From Chitinophaga sp. CF418 (GTDB taxonomy: Bacteria; Bacteroidota; Bacteroidia; Chitinophagales; Chitinophagaceae), in the NCBI RefSeq assembly GCF_900142925.1, contig NZ_FRCN01000009.1, positions 158,494 to 222,493 of the forward strand: a stretch of DNA of 64,000 nt, given 5' to 3'. A program made the position numbers and the translations under genes. Under the pieces are notes generated by a model. That model did not search any database. It was given only the letters and a program-made list of their open reading frames with translations, and was not told the DNA's origin. Each line of letters begins with the position of its first letter. The stretch's first letter is position 1. Shown here one piece after another: positions 46,266-55,126 of this stretch.

Positions 46266-48653
46266 ATGCAGAGAATTAAACACTTATTTCTTGCAGGGCT
46301 CCTACTGCTTTCTGGAGCCAGTTTTGCCCAGGTATCATGCTATAATATCGTAGGATATTATCCGTCATGGGTAGCTGGTGGTAGCGCTTATATCAACAGT
46401 CCTTCAAAAGTGGACTATAGCAAGTATACCCATATTTGCTATGCGTTTGCTATACCAGGTTCTGATGGTAACATCGGCAGTGTGGACAATGGGGCCGTAT
46501 TGACTGATCTTGTAAACAGAGCACACGCTGCTAACGTAAAAGTGCTTTTGTCAATTGGCGGCTGGCTTAGCTCTTCACCCAGCAATACGCCTTTTGAAAC
46601 GATCGCAAATAACAGCACTTATGTCAACAACCTGGCAAATGCCTGTGCTAACCTGATCACCAAGTATAACCTGGATGGTATTGACCTGGATTGGGAATAT
46701 CCGACTACAAAGACTAAATGGAATAACGTAGCCACTGTTCTTGGAGCCAAGTTCCATGGAATGGGTAAGTTATTTACGGCAGCAGTATCAGAAAGCGCCG
46801 AGAATAACGGGAACAACTACGATAATATTACCATGTTGGACCTGGTGAATATCATGTGTTATGGTGATGACAACCTGGCTACAAATTCTATTGCTTACTG
46901 GACGTCACGTGGTGTAGCACAAAGCAAAAGAATGCTGGGTGTGCCATTTTACAGTGGAGATAATAATACAGCTGAACATATCAGAAAATCCAACCTGGCA
47001 AAAACAACTGCAGGTGGTATCATGATCTGGGACATCGCTACAGAATATGGTGATATCAATGCTATTTACAGCACTCTGGGTAATGTTTGTAACGGCAGTA
47101 CGCCAGTACCTCAGAACCTGGCCTCTGGCAAGCAGGTGACTGTATCTTCTACAGAAGCAAATACAACACAGAACCTGGCAGCAGCTAATGCTACTGACGG
47201 TAACTATGCTACACGCTGGTCTTCTGGTTTCACTGACGACGAATGGTTATACGTTGACCTGGGCGCCAGCTATGATATCAACAGGGTGAAAATTACGTGG
47301 GAAGCTGCTTATGCAACTGCTTACCAGGTAGAGGTATCAACAAATACCAGCGACTGGACTCCGGTAAAATCGGTGAGTGGTAATACCACATTGGTGAATG
47401 ACCTGACTGGTTTATCTGGATCTGGCCGTTACGTGAGAATTCATGGTATTTCAAGAGCTACCACTTATGGTTATTCCATTTTTGAGGTGGAAGTGTATGG
47501 CGCAGCTCCGCAGGCTCCTCATGGAGGAACTGCATGGGCAATTCCTGGAAAGATCGAAGCTGAGAACTTTGATGATGGTGGAGAAGGCGTAGCTTACCAT
47601 GATCTGACAGCAACCAATACACAGGGTCAGTACCGTACTGCAGAAGGTGTGGATATTGAGGCTGCTACTGAAGGCGGATATAACGTAGGTACTATCCAGA
47701 CTGGCGAATGGCTGGAGTATACAGTGAACGTTGCACAGGCAGGCGTATATACACTGCAGGCAAGAGTAGCTGCGACTGCTGCCGGAAAAACATTCCATAT
47801 TGAATTGAACGGACAGAACATCTCTGGTACCATTACAGTTCCAAATACTGCTGGCTGGCAGACATGGGCTACTGTGAATGTAACTACACCAGCACTGACT
47901 GCCGGTCAGAAAGTACTGCGTGTTGTTTTTGATTCAAACGAATTTAACTTCAACTGGATCAACTTTGTACAGCAGGCTGCATCCAATAATCTTGCTCTCA
48001 ATAAAAGAGTTTGGGCTTCTTCAATCGAAACAGCAGATTTCCCTGCTGCCAGTGCGGTTGACGGTAACGCTACATCTACACGCTGGTCTTCCGGTTATAC
48101 AGATAACGAATGGTTAGCTGTTGATCTGGGTTCAGCGCAGAATGTTTCAAGAGTGGTGCTGAAATGGGAAACAGCCTTTGCAACATCTTACACTATCGAA
48201 ACATCCAATGATACTATCAACTGGACTGTACAGAAAACTGTAACAGCCGGCGTTGGTGGTACAGAAGATCTGACTTTTGCAGCTGTTAATGCCCGTTATG
48301 TAAGGGTACACGGCCTGAAGAGATCTACTCCATATGGCTTCTCTATCTGGGAATTTGAAGTTTATGGTGATGCAGCTGCAGGAAGGCTCGCAATGGCTGC
48401 CCCTGCGAAAAGCATTGAAAATACTTTCTCTGTTAATGTATCTCCAAATCCTGCAACAAACGTGTTGAATGTTCAGCTGAAAGGAGCTGCTCAGTCTTCT
48501 GTACTGAAGGTTTACAGCATTGGCGGTCAGGTAGTATACCAGGCGAAAGTTAACGCTAACGTTAACCAGCTGCAGGTAAATGTTTCCAACTGGCCTAAAG
48601 GAATTTACATTATCTCTATAGGAGACAGCCGTAAGAAGGTTGTTGTAGAATAA
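46266..48653 (+). CDS. Secreted GH18 chitinase with CBM6-like and two F5/8C-type modules, T9SS tail
   Basis: A 795-aa enzyme with a signal peptide (ends SFAQ, ~22). The GH18 barrel covers ~25-275, with catalytic D137-GI-D140-L-D142-W-E144 and SIGGW at the substrate strand. Then an F5/8 type C (CBM32-like) module at ~285-415 (NLASGKQVTVSS... WLYVDLGASYDI), a CBM6/35-like module at ~420-570 (KIEAENFDDGGEGVAYHD), a second F5/8C module at ~575-700, and a type A T9SS sorting domain at ~720-795 (NVSPNPATNVLNVQL... GQVVY... KGIYIISI). Hydrolyses chitin at or outside the cell surface. Confidence 0.92.
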   Translation: MQRIKHLFLAGLLLLSGASFAQVSCYNIVGYYPSWVAGGSAYINSPSKVDYSKYTHICYAFAIPGSDGNIGSVDNGAVLTDLVNRAHAANVKVLLSIGGWLSSSPSNTPFETIANNSTYVNNLANACANLITKYNLDGIDLDWEYPTTKTKWNNVATVLGAKFHGMGKLFTAAVSESAENNGNNYDNITMLDLVNIMCYGDDNLATNSIAYWTSRGVAQSKRMLGVPFYSGDNNTAEHIRKSNLAKTTAGGIMIWDIATEYGDINAIYSTLGNVCNGSTPVPQNLASGKQVTVSSTEANTTQNLAAANATDGNYATRWSSGFTDDEWLYVDLGASYDINRVKITWEAAYATAYQVEVSTNTSDWTPVKSVSGNTTLVNDLTGLSGSGRYVRIHGISRATTYGYSIFEVEVYGAAPQAPHGGTAWAIPGKIEAENFDDGGEGVAYHDLTATNTQGQYRTAEGVDIEAATEGGYNVGTIQTGEWLEYTVNVAQAGVYTLQARVAATAAGKTFHIELNGQNISGTITVPNTAGWQTWATVNVTTPALTAGQKVLRVVFDSNEFNFNWINFVQQAASNNLALNKRVWASSIETADFPAASAVDGNATSTRWSSGYTDNEWLAVDLGSAQNVSRVVLKWETAFATSYTIETSNDTINWTVQKTVTAGVGGTEDLTFAAVNARYVRVHGLKRSTPYGFSIWEFEVYGDAAAGRLAMAAPAKSIENTFSVNVSPNPATNVLNVQLKGAAQSSVLKVYSIGGQVVYQAKVNANVNQLQVNVSNWPKGIYIISIGDSRKKVVVE

Positions 48654-48680
48654 GTATAACGAATAGATCCTTTTCAAAAG

Positions 48681-48707
48681 AGACCGTTCGCCATCGGCGA
48701 ACGGTCT
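48681..48707 (+). terminator. Terminator after the chitinase
   Basis: Twelve-base perfect arms AGACCGTTCGCC / GGCGAACGGTCT with a three-base loop and a following T-rich run. Confidence 0.88.
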
Positions 48708-48770
48708 TCTTATTTTATGCGGGACCGGATTTTCATTAAATTGCCCCTAAACATCAGAAAGCATACGTTT

Positions 48771-49667
48771 ATGAAACACTATCTGCCTGTAACCTTACTG
48801 ACAATATTATCAGTCATCCAATTTTCCTGCCATCAGACAGGGCCTCAAAAGGAAGGGGCCGCTGGTGAATTGGTAAAGATAAGCAACCATGGAGTGGATA
48901 TTAGCTATGACGACAGTAAGAAAGGAGATACCACCCTGCTTTTTGTGCACGGCTGGTGTATCAATAAAGGCTATTGGAAAGATCAGTTTGACTTCTTCCA
49001 GCCAAAATACCGGGTGGTGGCAGTAGACCTACCGGGTTTCGGGACCTCCGGAAAGAACAGGGAAAAATGGACGGTAGAGGCATATGGTGAAGACCTCTCT
49101 GCGGTCATGCAACAGCTGGATTTAAAGAATGTTATCCTGGTGGGACATTCTATGAGTGGAAATATTATCGTCGAAGCGGCGCTTCATAATAAAGACCGGG
49201 TGATCGGATTAGTTGGTGTAGACAATTTCAAGAATGCAGGATGGGACCCAACTCAGCCTGATACTGCGGCTGCTAACTTTTATAAGGGCGCCCGGCAGAA
49301 TTATAAGGCAGTAGTATTGCCCAACGTCAGCCAGTTTTTATTCTCACCCACAACGGATACACTGGTAAAGGCAAGGGTATTGAATGATATAGCCAATGCA
49401 GATACTGTTATTTCCATTGACTGCCTGGAGAGGGGAGACAGCTATCCGGGAAGTGATAAACTGGCTGCTTTGAGAAAGACGATCTACCTGATCAACAGTG
49501 ATTACACGCCTACAGATACTGCTGCATTGACGAAAAAAGGTATAACATATGTGTTGTTACCTATTCACGGAACTGGACATTATCCGATGAATGAAAATCC
49601 TTCAGGATTCAATACTTTACTGACAGCAGCTATCGGAGAAATAGGCGCTACCCGTAATAAACCTTAA
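48771..49667 (+). CDS. Alpha/beta hydrolase lipoprotein
   Basis: 298 aa from the ATG at 48771 (MKHYLPVTLLTIL); a Met 54 bases upstream would place hydrophilic residues before the signal and is rejected. Lipobox IQFSC at about 19-23, then an alpha/beta hydrolase fold: LFVHGWCINKGYW, VDLPGFGTSG, nucleophile elbow GHSMSGNIIV, and catalytic His in GTGHYPMNENP. A membrane-anchored esterase/lipase-like enzyme in the periplasm; substrate unknown. Confidence 0.88.
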   Translation: MKHYLPVTLLTILSVIQFSCHQTGPQKEGAAGELVKISNHGVDISYDDSKKGDTTLLFVHGWCINKGYWKDQFDFFQPKYRVVAVDLPGFGTSGKNREKWTVEAYGEDLSAVMQQLDLKNVILVGHSMSGNIIVEAALHNKDRVIGLVGVDNFKNAGWDPTQPDTAAANFYKGARQNYKAVVLPNVSQFLFSPTTDTLVKARVLNDIANADTVISIDCLERGDSYPGSDKLAALRKTIYLINSDYTPTDTAALTKKGITYVLLPIHGTGHYPMNENPSGFNTLLTAAIGEIGATRNKP

Positions 49668-49673
49668 AAACGA

Positions 49674-49701
49674 CAAAAAGACTACACTAGTAGCCTTTTT
49701 G
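49674..49701. terminator. Bidirectional terminator between convergent genes
   Basis: CAAAAAGACTAC / GTAGCCTTTTTG arms with a four-base ACTA loop and one mismatch, with U-runs on both sides. Confidence 0.65.
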
Positions 49702-49735
49702 CCTTACATCTGGTTGACTATCTGCCTGTGTGCTA

Positions 49736-50818
49736 TTAGGCCTTCAGCTCGCTGAAACAGGCAGAAGTTTCTTCTATTAATGATTGCATCAATTTGCTGG
49801 CTTTTGTATGTTTCAACACGGGGGCTATCTGCCCTCCCCAGAAATATACCATATCCCATTTTTGCTGTTGAACAGCAGCACTTCTCAAGGAAGACATAAA
49901 TGTGGACTGCAGAGGGAAGGGGAGATAAGGGGCTTCGTTTCCGGTCTCTCTTGTGATCCTGTTGGCCAGCCCCCGGCCAAGCCTGCCGGTATAAGCTTTT
50001 GACAGTGTAGTGTACTTCGCGGCATCAGAGAGTAACATTTGCCTGTGAACAGGCAGTGCGTTGGACTCGTCGCAGACCAGGAAGGCGGTTCCTACCTGGG
50101 CAGCGCTGGCGCCCAGTGTCATTGCTGCAGCGATACCTTTGCCATTCGCAATGCCACCGGCGGCGATGACGGGTGTTTTTACCTTTTCCCTGATAAGCTG
50201 AACCAACACGAAGGTTCCCGTGAAAGACAACTCTGTAGCGCTCAGGAACGAGGGGCGGTGTCCGCCGGCTTCGAAACCGGATGCGATGATGAGGTCTATA
50301 CCGGCATTTTCAAGGGCGATTGCTTCGTCCAGCGTAGTAGCAGCACCTGCGGTAATGATACCCCGTTTACGGCACTGTTCCAGTATATCTGCTGATGGTA
50401 TGCCAAACACAAAGCTGAAGACTTTCGGACGGACATCCAGGATGACTTCCACCTGGTTCTCAAACCTGCTTTTAAATGGTGCGGGCTTTTCAGGGAAAGG
50501 AATATTTGTCTCTTCAAAGTATGGCCTGAAAAATGCTTTCACCTCTTCATATCTGGCTTCCGTGACTGTTCCATTGGTAGCGTCTGTATCTGACACCCAC
50601 AGGTTGATATTATAAGGTTTGGCTGTGGCCGCTTTGATCTCCTGATCTACTTCAATGATCTCCTGTGGCGTGAGGGTATAAGCCCCATACCCGCCAAGTC
50701 CTCCTGCATTTGATACCGCAGCCACCAATTCAGCTGATGAAAGACGACCGCCAAAAGGGCCCTGAAAGATAGGGTATTCAATACCCAGCATCTCCGTTAC
50801 TTTTGTATTATACCACAT
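49736..50818 (-). CDS. Nitronate monooxygenase / NPD-family flavoprotein
   Basis: A 360-aa FMN-dependent TIM-barrel enzyme with the 2-nitropropane dioxygenase family features: EYPIFQGPFGG near the N-terminus, AVSNAGGLGGYGAYTL, the GIDLIIASGFEAGGH strand, PVIAAGGIANGKGIAAAM and LGASAAQVGTAF. Likely oxidises alkyl nitronates or reduces quinones. It is the last gene of a five-gene operon (YceI, 4-OT, SDR, NTF2-like, NMO) of redox and small-molecule enzymes. Confidence 0.9.
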   Translation of the reverse strand: MWYNTKVTEMLGIEYPIFQGPFGGRLSSAELVAAVSNAGGLGGYGAYTLTPQEIIEVDQEIKAATAKPYNINLWVSDTDATNGTVTEARYEEVKAFFRPYFEETNIPFPEKPAPFKSRFENQVEVILDVRPKVFSFVFGIPSADILEQCRKRGIITAGAATTLDEAIALENAGIDLIIASGFEAGGHRPSFLSATELSFTGTFVLVQLIREKVKTPVIAAGGIANGKGIAAAMTLGASAAQVGTAFLVCDESNALPVHRQMLLSDAAKYTTLSKAYTGRLGRGLANRITRETGNEAPYLPFPLQSTFMSSLRSAAVQQQKWDMVYFWGGQIAPVLKHTKASKLMQSLIEETSACFSELKA

Positions 50819-50827
50819 GATTAAAAA

Positions 50828-51283
50828 TTATTCCTGGACGTCGCTGATCATTTTATTGACGATAAGCCATTTGCCATCTATCTTATGGAAAGATAGAAAC
50901 TCATGGTAATTAAAGTCGTACATTTTTACCTTCACCTCGGCTACCGCGATGGAGTTCACCGCCCTGATGGATATAATATCCCCCTTGAATGGTTTCCCTG
51001 AATCTTTGGGACTTTGGCGATTTGCCACACCATCCAGGTACTGGTCGAGTGTTTTCGCATAAGGTTGCCCTTTTACATCTCCGAAAAGTAATGTTCCGGG
51101 GTGATATACAGGCTTCAGGAGATCGAGGTTGCCCTCATAAATGCCTTTGAAATAAGCGTTTTCCAGCACAGCTGTAATAGCTGCCACATCGGCTTTTTGC
51201 GTGTCCATAGTGTTTGCCTTTTGAGCTTTTATGGCCAGCGGAATGCAGGCCATAAAAGCGAGTATTGACAATAATGTTTTCAT
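50828..51283 (-). CDS. Exported NTF2-like (lumazine-binding type) protein
   Basis: A 151-aa protein with a signal peptide (residues 1-20, ending IKAQ). The body follows the NTF2/SnoaL-like putative lumazine-binding fold: VLENAYFKGIYEGNLDLLKPVYHP, SIRAVNSIAVAEVKVKMY and FHKIDGKWLIVNK. No catalytic function can be assigned. Third from the downstream end of the redox operon if counted with its one-base gap to the SDR gene; ends nine bases before the NMO start. Confidence 0.8.
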   Translation of the reverse strand: MKTLLSILAFMACIPLAIKAQKANTMDTQKADVAAITAVLENAYFKGIYEGNLDLLKPVYHPGTLLFGDVKGQPYAKTLDQYLDGVANRQSPKDSGKPFKGDIISIRAVNSIAVAEVKVKMYDFNYHEFLSFHKIDGKWLIVNKMISDVQE

Positions 51284-51284
51284 A

Positions 51285-52019
51285 TCAATTCAGATGATGT
51301 CCGGCGCCCGCGCCACCGTCTACATTGATGATGGTGCCGGTGATGAAGTTACTTTTTGCTACCGCATAAACCATTTCAGCAACATCTTCTACTTCGCCGA
51401 TACGGTTCAGTAAGTGAAGACCCGCGGTTTCATCAGCATTATCCCCATGCATAGGTGTTCGGATCGTACCTGGCGCGATGGTATTGACCCGGATATTATC
51501 TTTACCGAATTCGGCCGCCAGCTGAAGTGTAAGTGAGTGGATGGCTGCTTTGCTGGACATTGGTGCAGTGATAGGTACGCCACCCAGGGCATGATGGACC
51601 AAGGGGGTACCTATGTTGATCACTACGCCACCACGCTGTTTCAGCATTTGAGGAATAACTGCCTGAGTGGTGAAATATGTACCCTTCAGGTTAGTGTTCA
51701 GAAAGCGGTCCAGGTAAGCTTCGTCCACTTCCAGGAATGGTTTGGTTTCAAATATACCAGCGTTGTTTATCAGTACATCTGCAGAACCGAATTTTTCAAC
51801 CGCTGTGGCCACCAGCTTTTCACCGGTCTTCTTATCGCTCACACTACCTGTTACCATCGCGAGGTTGCTTCCTCCGCCAAGTTCTTTAAATGCAGCTTCC
51901 AGTTTATCAGCTGTGGTGGAGTTAATGACGACATTATCGCCTCTTTCGAGGAAGTATTTAGCTACTTCCTTACCAATACCGGATGATGCACCGGTCACTA
52001 TTATAGTTTGCTTTTTCAT
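51285..52019 (-). CDS. SDR-fold protein lacking the catalytic Tyr
   Basis: A 244-aa Rossmann protein with TGASSGIG, VLINNAGIFE and a PG segment (IAPGTIRTP), clearly SDR. The usual Y-x-x-x-K reads P-M-S-S-K: Lys is kept but Tyr is Pro, and the active-site Ser region reads NIGTPLVHH rather than NISS. I checked the codons (CCA ATG TCC AGC AAA). It may have altered chemistry or be a binding protein. Overlapping/adjacent neighbours put it in the redox operon. Confidence 0.88.
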   Translation of the reverse strand: MKKQTIIVTGASSGIGKEVAKYFLERGDNVVINSTTADKLEAAFKELGGGSNLAMVTGSVSDKKTGEKLVATAVEKFGSADVLINNAGIFETKPFLEVDEAYLDRFLNTNLKGTYFTTQAVIPQMLKQRGGVVINIGTPLVHHALGGVPITAPMSSKAAIHSLTLQLAAEFGKDNIRVNTIAPGTIRTPMHGDNADETAGLHLLNRIGEVEDVAEMVYAVAKSNFITGTIINVDGGAGAGHHLN

Positions 52020-52024
52020 TGTTC

Positions 52025-52243
52025 TTATTTTTTATCTGCTGTGATTCCTTTCTCGCGGAGAACAGATATCTGCTCGCCTGCATATCCCCAGTTGTCCAGT
52101 TCTACTTCCTGTATGGCAATATGGGTCAGATGAGGATCTTTATTGAGTACATTGGTGATCAGGTCGGTTATACCTTTGATCAGTTGTTGTTTTTGCTCAC
52201 GAGTGACGCCTTCGCGGGTCAGCTCAATTTTTACAAATGGCAT
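52025..52243 (-). CDS. 4-oxalocrotonate tautomerase-like protein
   Basis: A 72-aa protein beginning Met-Pro, with the catalytic Pro-1 exposed after Met removal (PFVKIELTREGVTREQKQQL). Length and the pattern QKQQLIKGITDLITNVLNK are typical of the small 4-OT/tautomerase superfamily, which forms hexamers. Six bases upstream of the SDR start. Confidence 0.9.
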   Translation of the reverse strand: MPFVKIELTREGVTREQKQQLIKGITDLITNVLNKDPHLTHIAIQEVELDNWGYAGEQISVLREKGITADKK

Positions 52244-52273
52244 GTCTTTGCGTTTTTAGGTGAGAATTGTTTG

Positions 52274-52795
52274 TTAAACAGCTTTAGCTGTAAGACTTAC
52301 CTGGAGGTCGAAGTCGTTGTAGATAAGCGTATCTCCCAGATCTTTGAAGAAGTTACCGGAACGGAACTTAATACCATATTTGGTACGGTCTATGACCAGC
52401 TTTCCGTACGCAGTTACTGTGTCGCCATTGTCGGTGTTGACAGTTACATCAAAACTAACAGGGTGAGTGATTCCTTTGATGGTCAGGTTACCCTCAACGT
52501 GCTTGCCTGATACAGCTGTGATCTGTAGGGAGGCTTCTGGATATTTGTCAATTGAGAAGAAATCGTCTGAAGCCAGGTGGCCGGCAAATTGTGCGTTGGT
52601 AGCAGGATCTGTCACGTCCAGGATCTTGATGGAGGCAGTATCTATGACGAAATTACCGCCCGATAATTTACCATCAGTAAGGATCAACGTACCGTCTTTA
52701 ATTCCGATGGTACCATTATGTGCGCCGGTTACTTTACGGCCGATCCAGTCAATATTACTTTGTGCGTTTACGATTTGAAATTTTTTCGTTTCCAT
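52274..52795 (-). CDS. YceI family protein
   Basis: 173 aa from the ATG at 52793-52795 (METKKFQIVNAQSNIDWIGRK); a longer reading upstream is rejected. Lipocalin-like YceI features: SNIDWIGRKVTGAHNGTI, FVIDTASIKILD, HLASDDFFSIDKYPEA, GNLTIKGITHPV. YceI proteins bind isoprenoid or amphiphilic ligands and are often stress-induced; this copy has no signal peptide, so it is cytosolic. First gene of the redox operon and downstream of the divergent-looking Crp/Fnr gene's 3' end. Confidence 0.9.
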   Translation of the reverse strand: METKKFQIVNAQSNIDWIGRKVTGAHNGTIGIKDGTLILTDGKLSGGNFVIDTASIKILDVTDPATNAQFAGHLASDDFFSIDKYPEASLQITAVSGKHVEGNLTIKGITHPVSFDVTVNTDNGDTVTAYGKLVIDRTKYGIKFRSGNFFKDLGDTLIYNDFDLQVSLTAKAV

Positions 52796-52916
52796 TTTGT
52801 GTATGTTTAATTGTTTACGTTTGATTTGACAACACAAAGAACGGAAGGAATTTCAAGGTGGCTACGTGACGTACATCACATTCATTAATTATGTGACATA
52901 GATCACGTCGGGAGGG

Positions 52917-53492
52917 TTAACGGGCATTATAAAGCCTGCTCAAGGTTTCCCGGGAAATGCCCAGGTAGGCGGCTATCAGGTGTTTCGGTACCAGGTTATA
53001 TAATTCGGGGTAGAGGGTCAACAACTCTTCATAGCGTTTTTTGGCGTCATTATTCATAAAAGAAAGGAGCCTTTTCTGTGAGGCTACATAACCCCTGTTT
53101 GTTCGCCAGCGAAAGAAATGTTCAACCTGGTGTATTTCAGCACAGAGCTTTTCGCGATCTGCACTTTTCAGGCAAAGGACTTCAGCATCTGTGATACAAT
53201 CAACGTTAATGGTAGCACGGGTATGGCTATAGAGCGCATTATAGTCAGATGTCCACCATGTTGGCATGGCAAACTGCAGGATATACATCTTAACATCATC
53301 ATTGATGAAAAATGCTTTCAGACAGCCGGAAAGCACAAAATATTCGCAGTCAACTTCATCGCCCTCACTAATGATAGTCTGACCTTTTTTAAAGGACAAG
53401 GGCGTAAAATGTGAATAGAAGTAATCAAACTGCTCGTCGGTCAGCGTTATGGTTTTGGAAATGTGCTGTTTTAATAAATCCCGGCTATTCAT
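52917..53492 (-). CDS. Crp/Fnr-family regulator
   Basis: A 191-aa regulator with a cyclic-nucleotide-binding-like beta-roll (FKKGQTIISEGDEVDCEYFVLSGCLKAF) and a C-terminal helix-turn-helix (KHLIAAYLGISRETLSRL). It lacks the N-terminal Cys cluster of FNR. It lies just upstream of, and in the same direction as, the YceI-NMO operon (121 bases), so it may regulate it. Ligand unknown. Confidence 0.9.
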   Translation of the reverse strand: MNSRDLLKQHISKTITLTDEQFDYFYSHFTPLSFKKGQTIISEGDEVDCEYFVLSGCLKAFFINDDVKMYILQFAMPTWWTSDYNALYSHTRATINVDCITDAEVLCLKSADREKLCAEIHQVEHFFRWRTNRGYVASQKRLLSFMNNDAKKRYEELLTLYPELYNLVPKHLIAAYLGISRETLSRLYNAR

Positions 53493-54488
53493 ATTTTAAA
53501 GGTAGGAAACTGTTGTGATAATTTTAACGGGATATTTATCTAAGACTATTATATAAGAAGGTTGAAATATTTGAACAAAAGATTAATAAATTTACTTTGC
53601 TATATAGATTTCCTCAATAAAGCTTTTGTTACTATCTCCTTGTTGTTTGTACAATTTTAATCACTGGCTCAGACCTCTACAGTGGAAACCTGGAAGGAAG
53701 TATTATCGGATGAAGACGGACGTCAGGATTATTTATTCGATCTGGAGAAAAAGATCTTTCAGTATATGCAGATGATAAGAAAGAGAGCAGATGAGTACCG
53801 GAATTTTACCTTTCCTGTAGGATTCCTGACGATGCTGATTTTTGCGTTTTGCTCTGCAATAGGGTGATTTTGAATCAATTATTGAGCTTCCGTTCAAATC
53901 GGCGTATTGCCGTTTAACCACCTATATTCGCTCTTATACCTCTATTTTACCGTTCATCATAGCCGGCTACCATTCGTGAAACAAAAATAACCGCTCGTAT
54001 TGGTATTTGTAAAGGAAATGTTAACCCCTTCATATCTTTACGTCATCAAACAAAACGGAGTCAATCTCCAAAGAACATGACAAACAATTTTTCGGACAAG
54101 ATGATAGCTCGCCTTCATTGAAGAGCTATAACCACCGGAAATTCCCACCCTGTAAAAAAAATCTACAGTACAGAATTTGACGGAGTTGCGAAGCGGCTCA
54201 GCAGGTACATTACCTGGGTTTTATTCATTCGTACTAATTTCCAATTAACAATGTAAAACTTCCAGTAGTTGGCTATATAGATTGCCATAGGCACTCCTAT
54301 ATGTCATCACAAACAGCAGGCTACGTGTCAGTAATACTGGCGTCATAGCTATTTGCCCCCGCATGACAGGCATCGTCTGCCTTCATTTTTCCCTATAAGG
54401 CTTTAGGAAAAATACGCGATTAAAAGTCGTGCTGGCGGAGCTATGCCCTTTACTCAGCGATTCATTCACCCTTATAAATCACAAAACT
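53493..54488. other. Long intergenic region before the ABC/OmpA module
   Basis: About 1 kb. It contains one weak small ORF (53682-53867, below) and otherwise no coding frame I trust. In 54100-54420 there are several small hairpins: ATAGCTC/GAGCTAT (about 54104-54130) and CAGGT-acatt-ACCTG (about 54209-54223), plus AGGCATCG-TCTGCCT near 54370. This could be a long structured 5' leader of the module starting at 54489. Confidence 0.4.
53682..53867 (+). CDS. Possible small membrane protein (weak)
   Basis: A 61-aa reading from a GTG: hydrophilic, charged N-terminal two-thirds (EVLSDEDGRQDYLFDLEKK...) and a C-terminal hydrophobic segment (FPVGFLTMLIFAFCSAIG). The composition looks protein-like, but there is no ATG and a stop lies eight codons upstream. 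Could be a real small gene, a remnant, or chance. Confidence 0.2.
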   Translation: METWKEVLSDEDGRQDYLFDLEKKIFQYMQMIRKRADEYRNFTFPVGFLTMLIFAFCSAIG

Positions 54489-55115
54489 ATGGCCTCACTA
54501 GGTAAAAAGATCTTATCCGCCTTCATAGAGGTGGAGGATAAGACAAAAAAAGAGGAGGATGCTGTAACACAGCCTGTACAAGCATCTTCGCCGCCGCGTA
54601 ATACGGAAGCACGTACTGCTGCAGACACTGACAATAAGTTCAGTGACTACTTCAACAGGTTGTTTGCAGATGCAAATCTTCCCGGGCCGGACTATTACGA
54701 GTTCGCTAAAATGATCGAAGCGATGCATGTCATCAAAGATGAAAGTGCCCGCTTTAGCGCAGCCTTCGCTGGTTTGCAGGCACAGGGACTGGACAAACAG
54801 AAACTGTTGTCTTCCGCCCAGGAATACGTGAAGATACTGGATGCTGATGCTGCAGCCTTTCACAGCACGGTAGATCAGGCTTTGCTTGACAAGGTGCAGA
54901 ACAAGAAAAAGGAAATGGACCAGGTGCAGGAACACATACAAAAACTGTCGCAGGAAATACTAAGCCTGCAGCAACAGATTGGTGCACTCACGCAGGAGAT
55001 AGCAGAGAATGAAGCGAAGATCGAAAACAACAGCAGCGGTTATGATGCTGCAATGACCAACAGCAGGAACAAGCTGCTGCAGGACATAGAAAAGATAAAG
55101 CAACACATACTTTAA
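54489..55115 (+). CDS. Cytosolic coiled-coil protein, first gene of the ABC/OmpA module
   Basis: 208 aa from the ATG at 54489 (MASLGKKILSAFIEVED); the ORF can be read 60 bases further upstream but that start is not convincing. A disordered, acidic N-terminal ~55 residues is followed by a helical region, and residues ~130-205 form a heptad-rich coiled coil (KKKEMDQVQEHIQKLSQE... LQQQIGALTQEIAENEAKI). No signal peptide, membrane helix or known domain seen. It sits 11 bases before the membrane coiled-coil gene. Function unknown. Confidence 0.75.
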   Translation: MASLGKKILSAFIEVEDKTKKEEDAVTQPVQASSPPRNTEARTAADTDNKFSDYFNRLFADANLPGPDYYEFAKMIEAMHVIKDESARFSAAFAGLQAQGLDKQKLLSSAQEYVKILDADAAAFHSTVDQALLDKVQNKKKEMDQVQEHIQKLSQEILSLQQQIGALTQEIAENEAKIENNSSGYDAAMTNSRNKLLQDIEKIKQHIL

Positions 55116-55126
55116 AACAACGCAAC

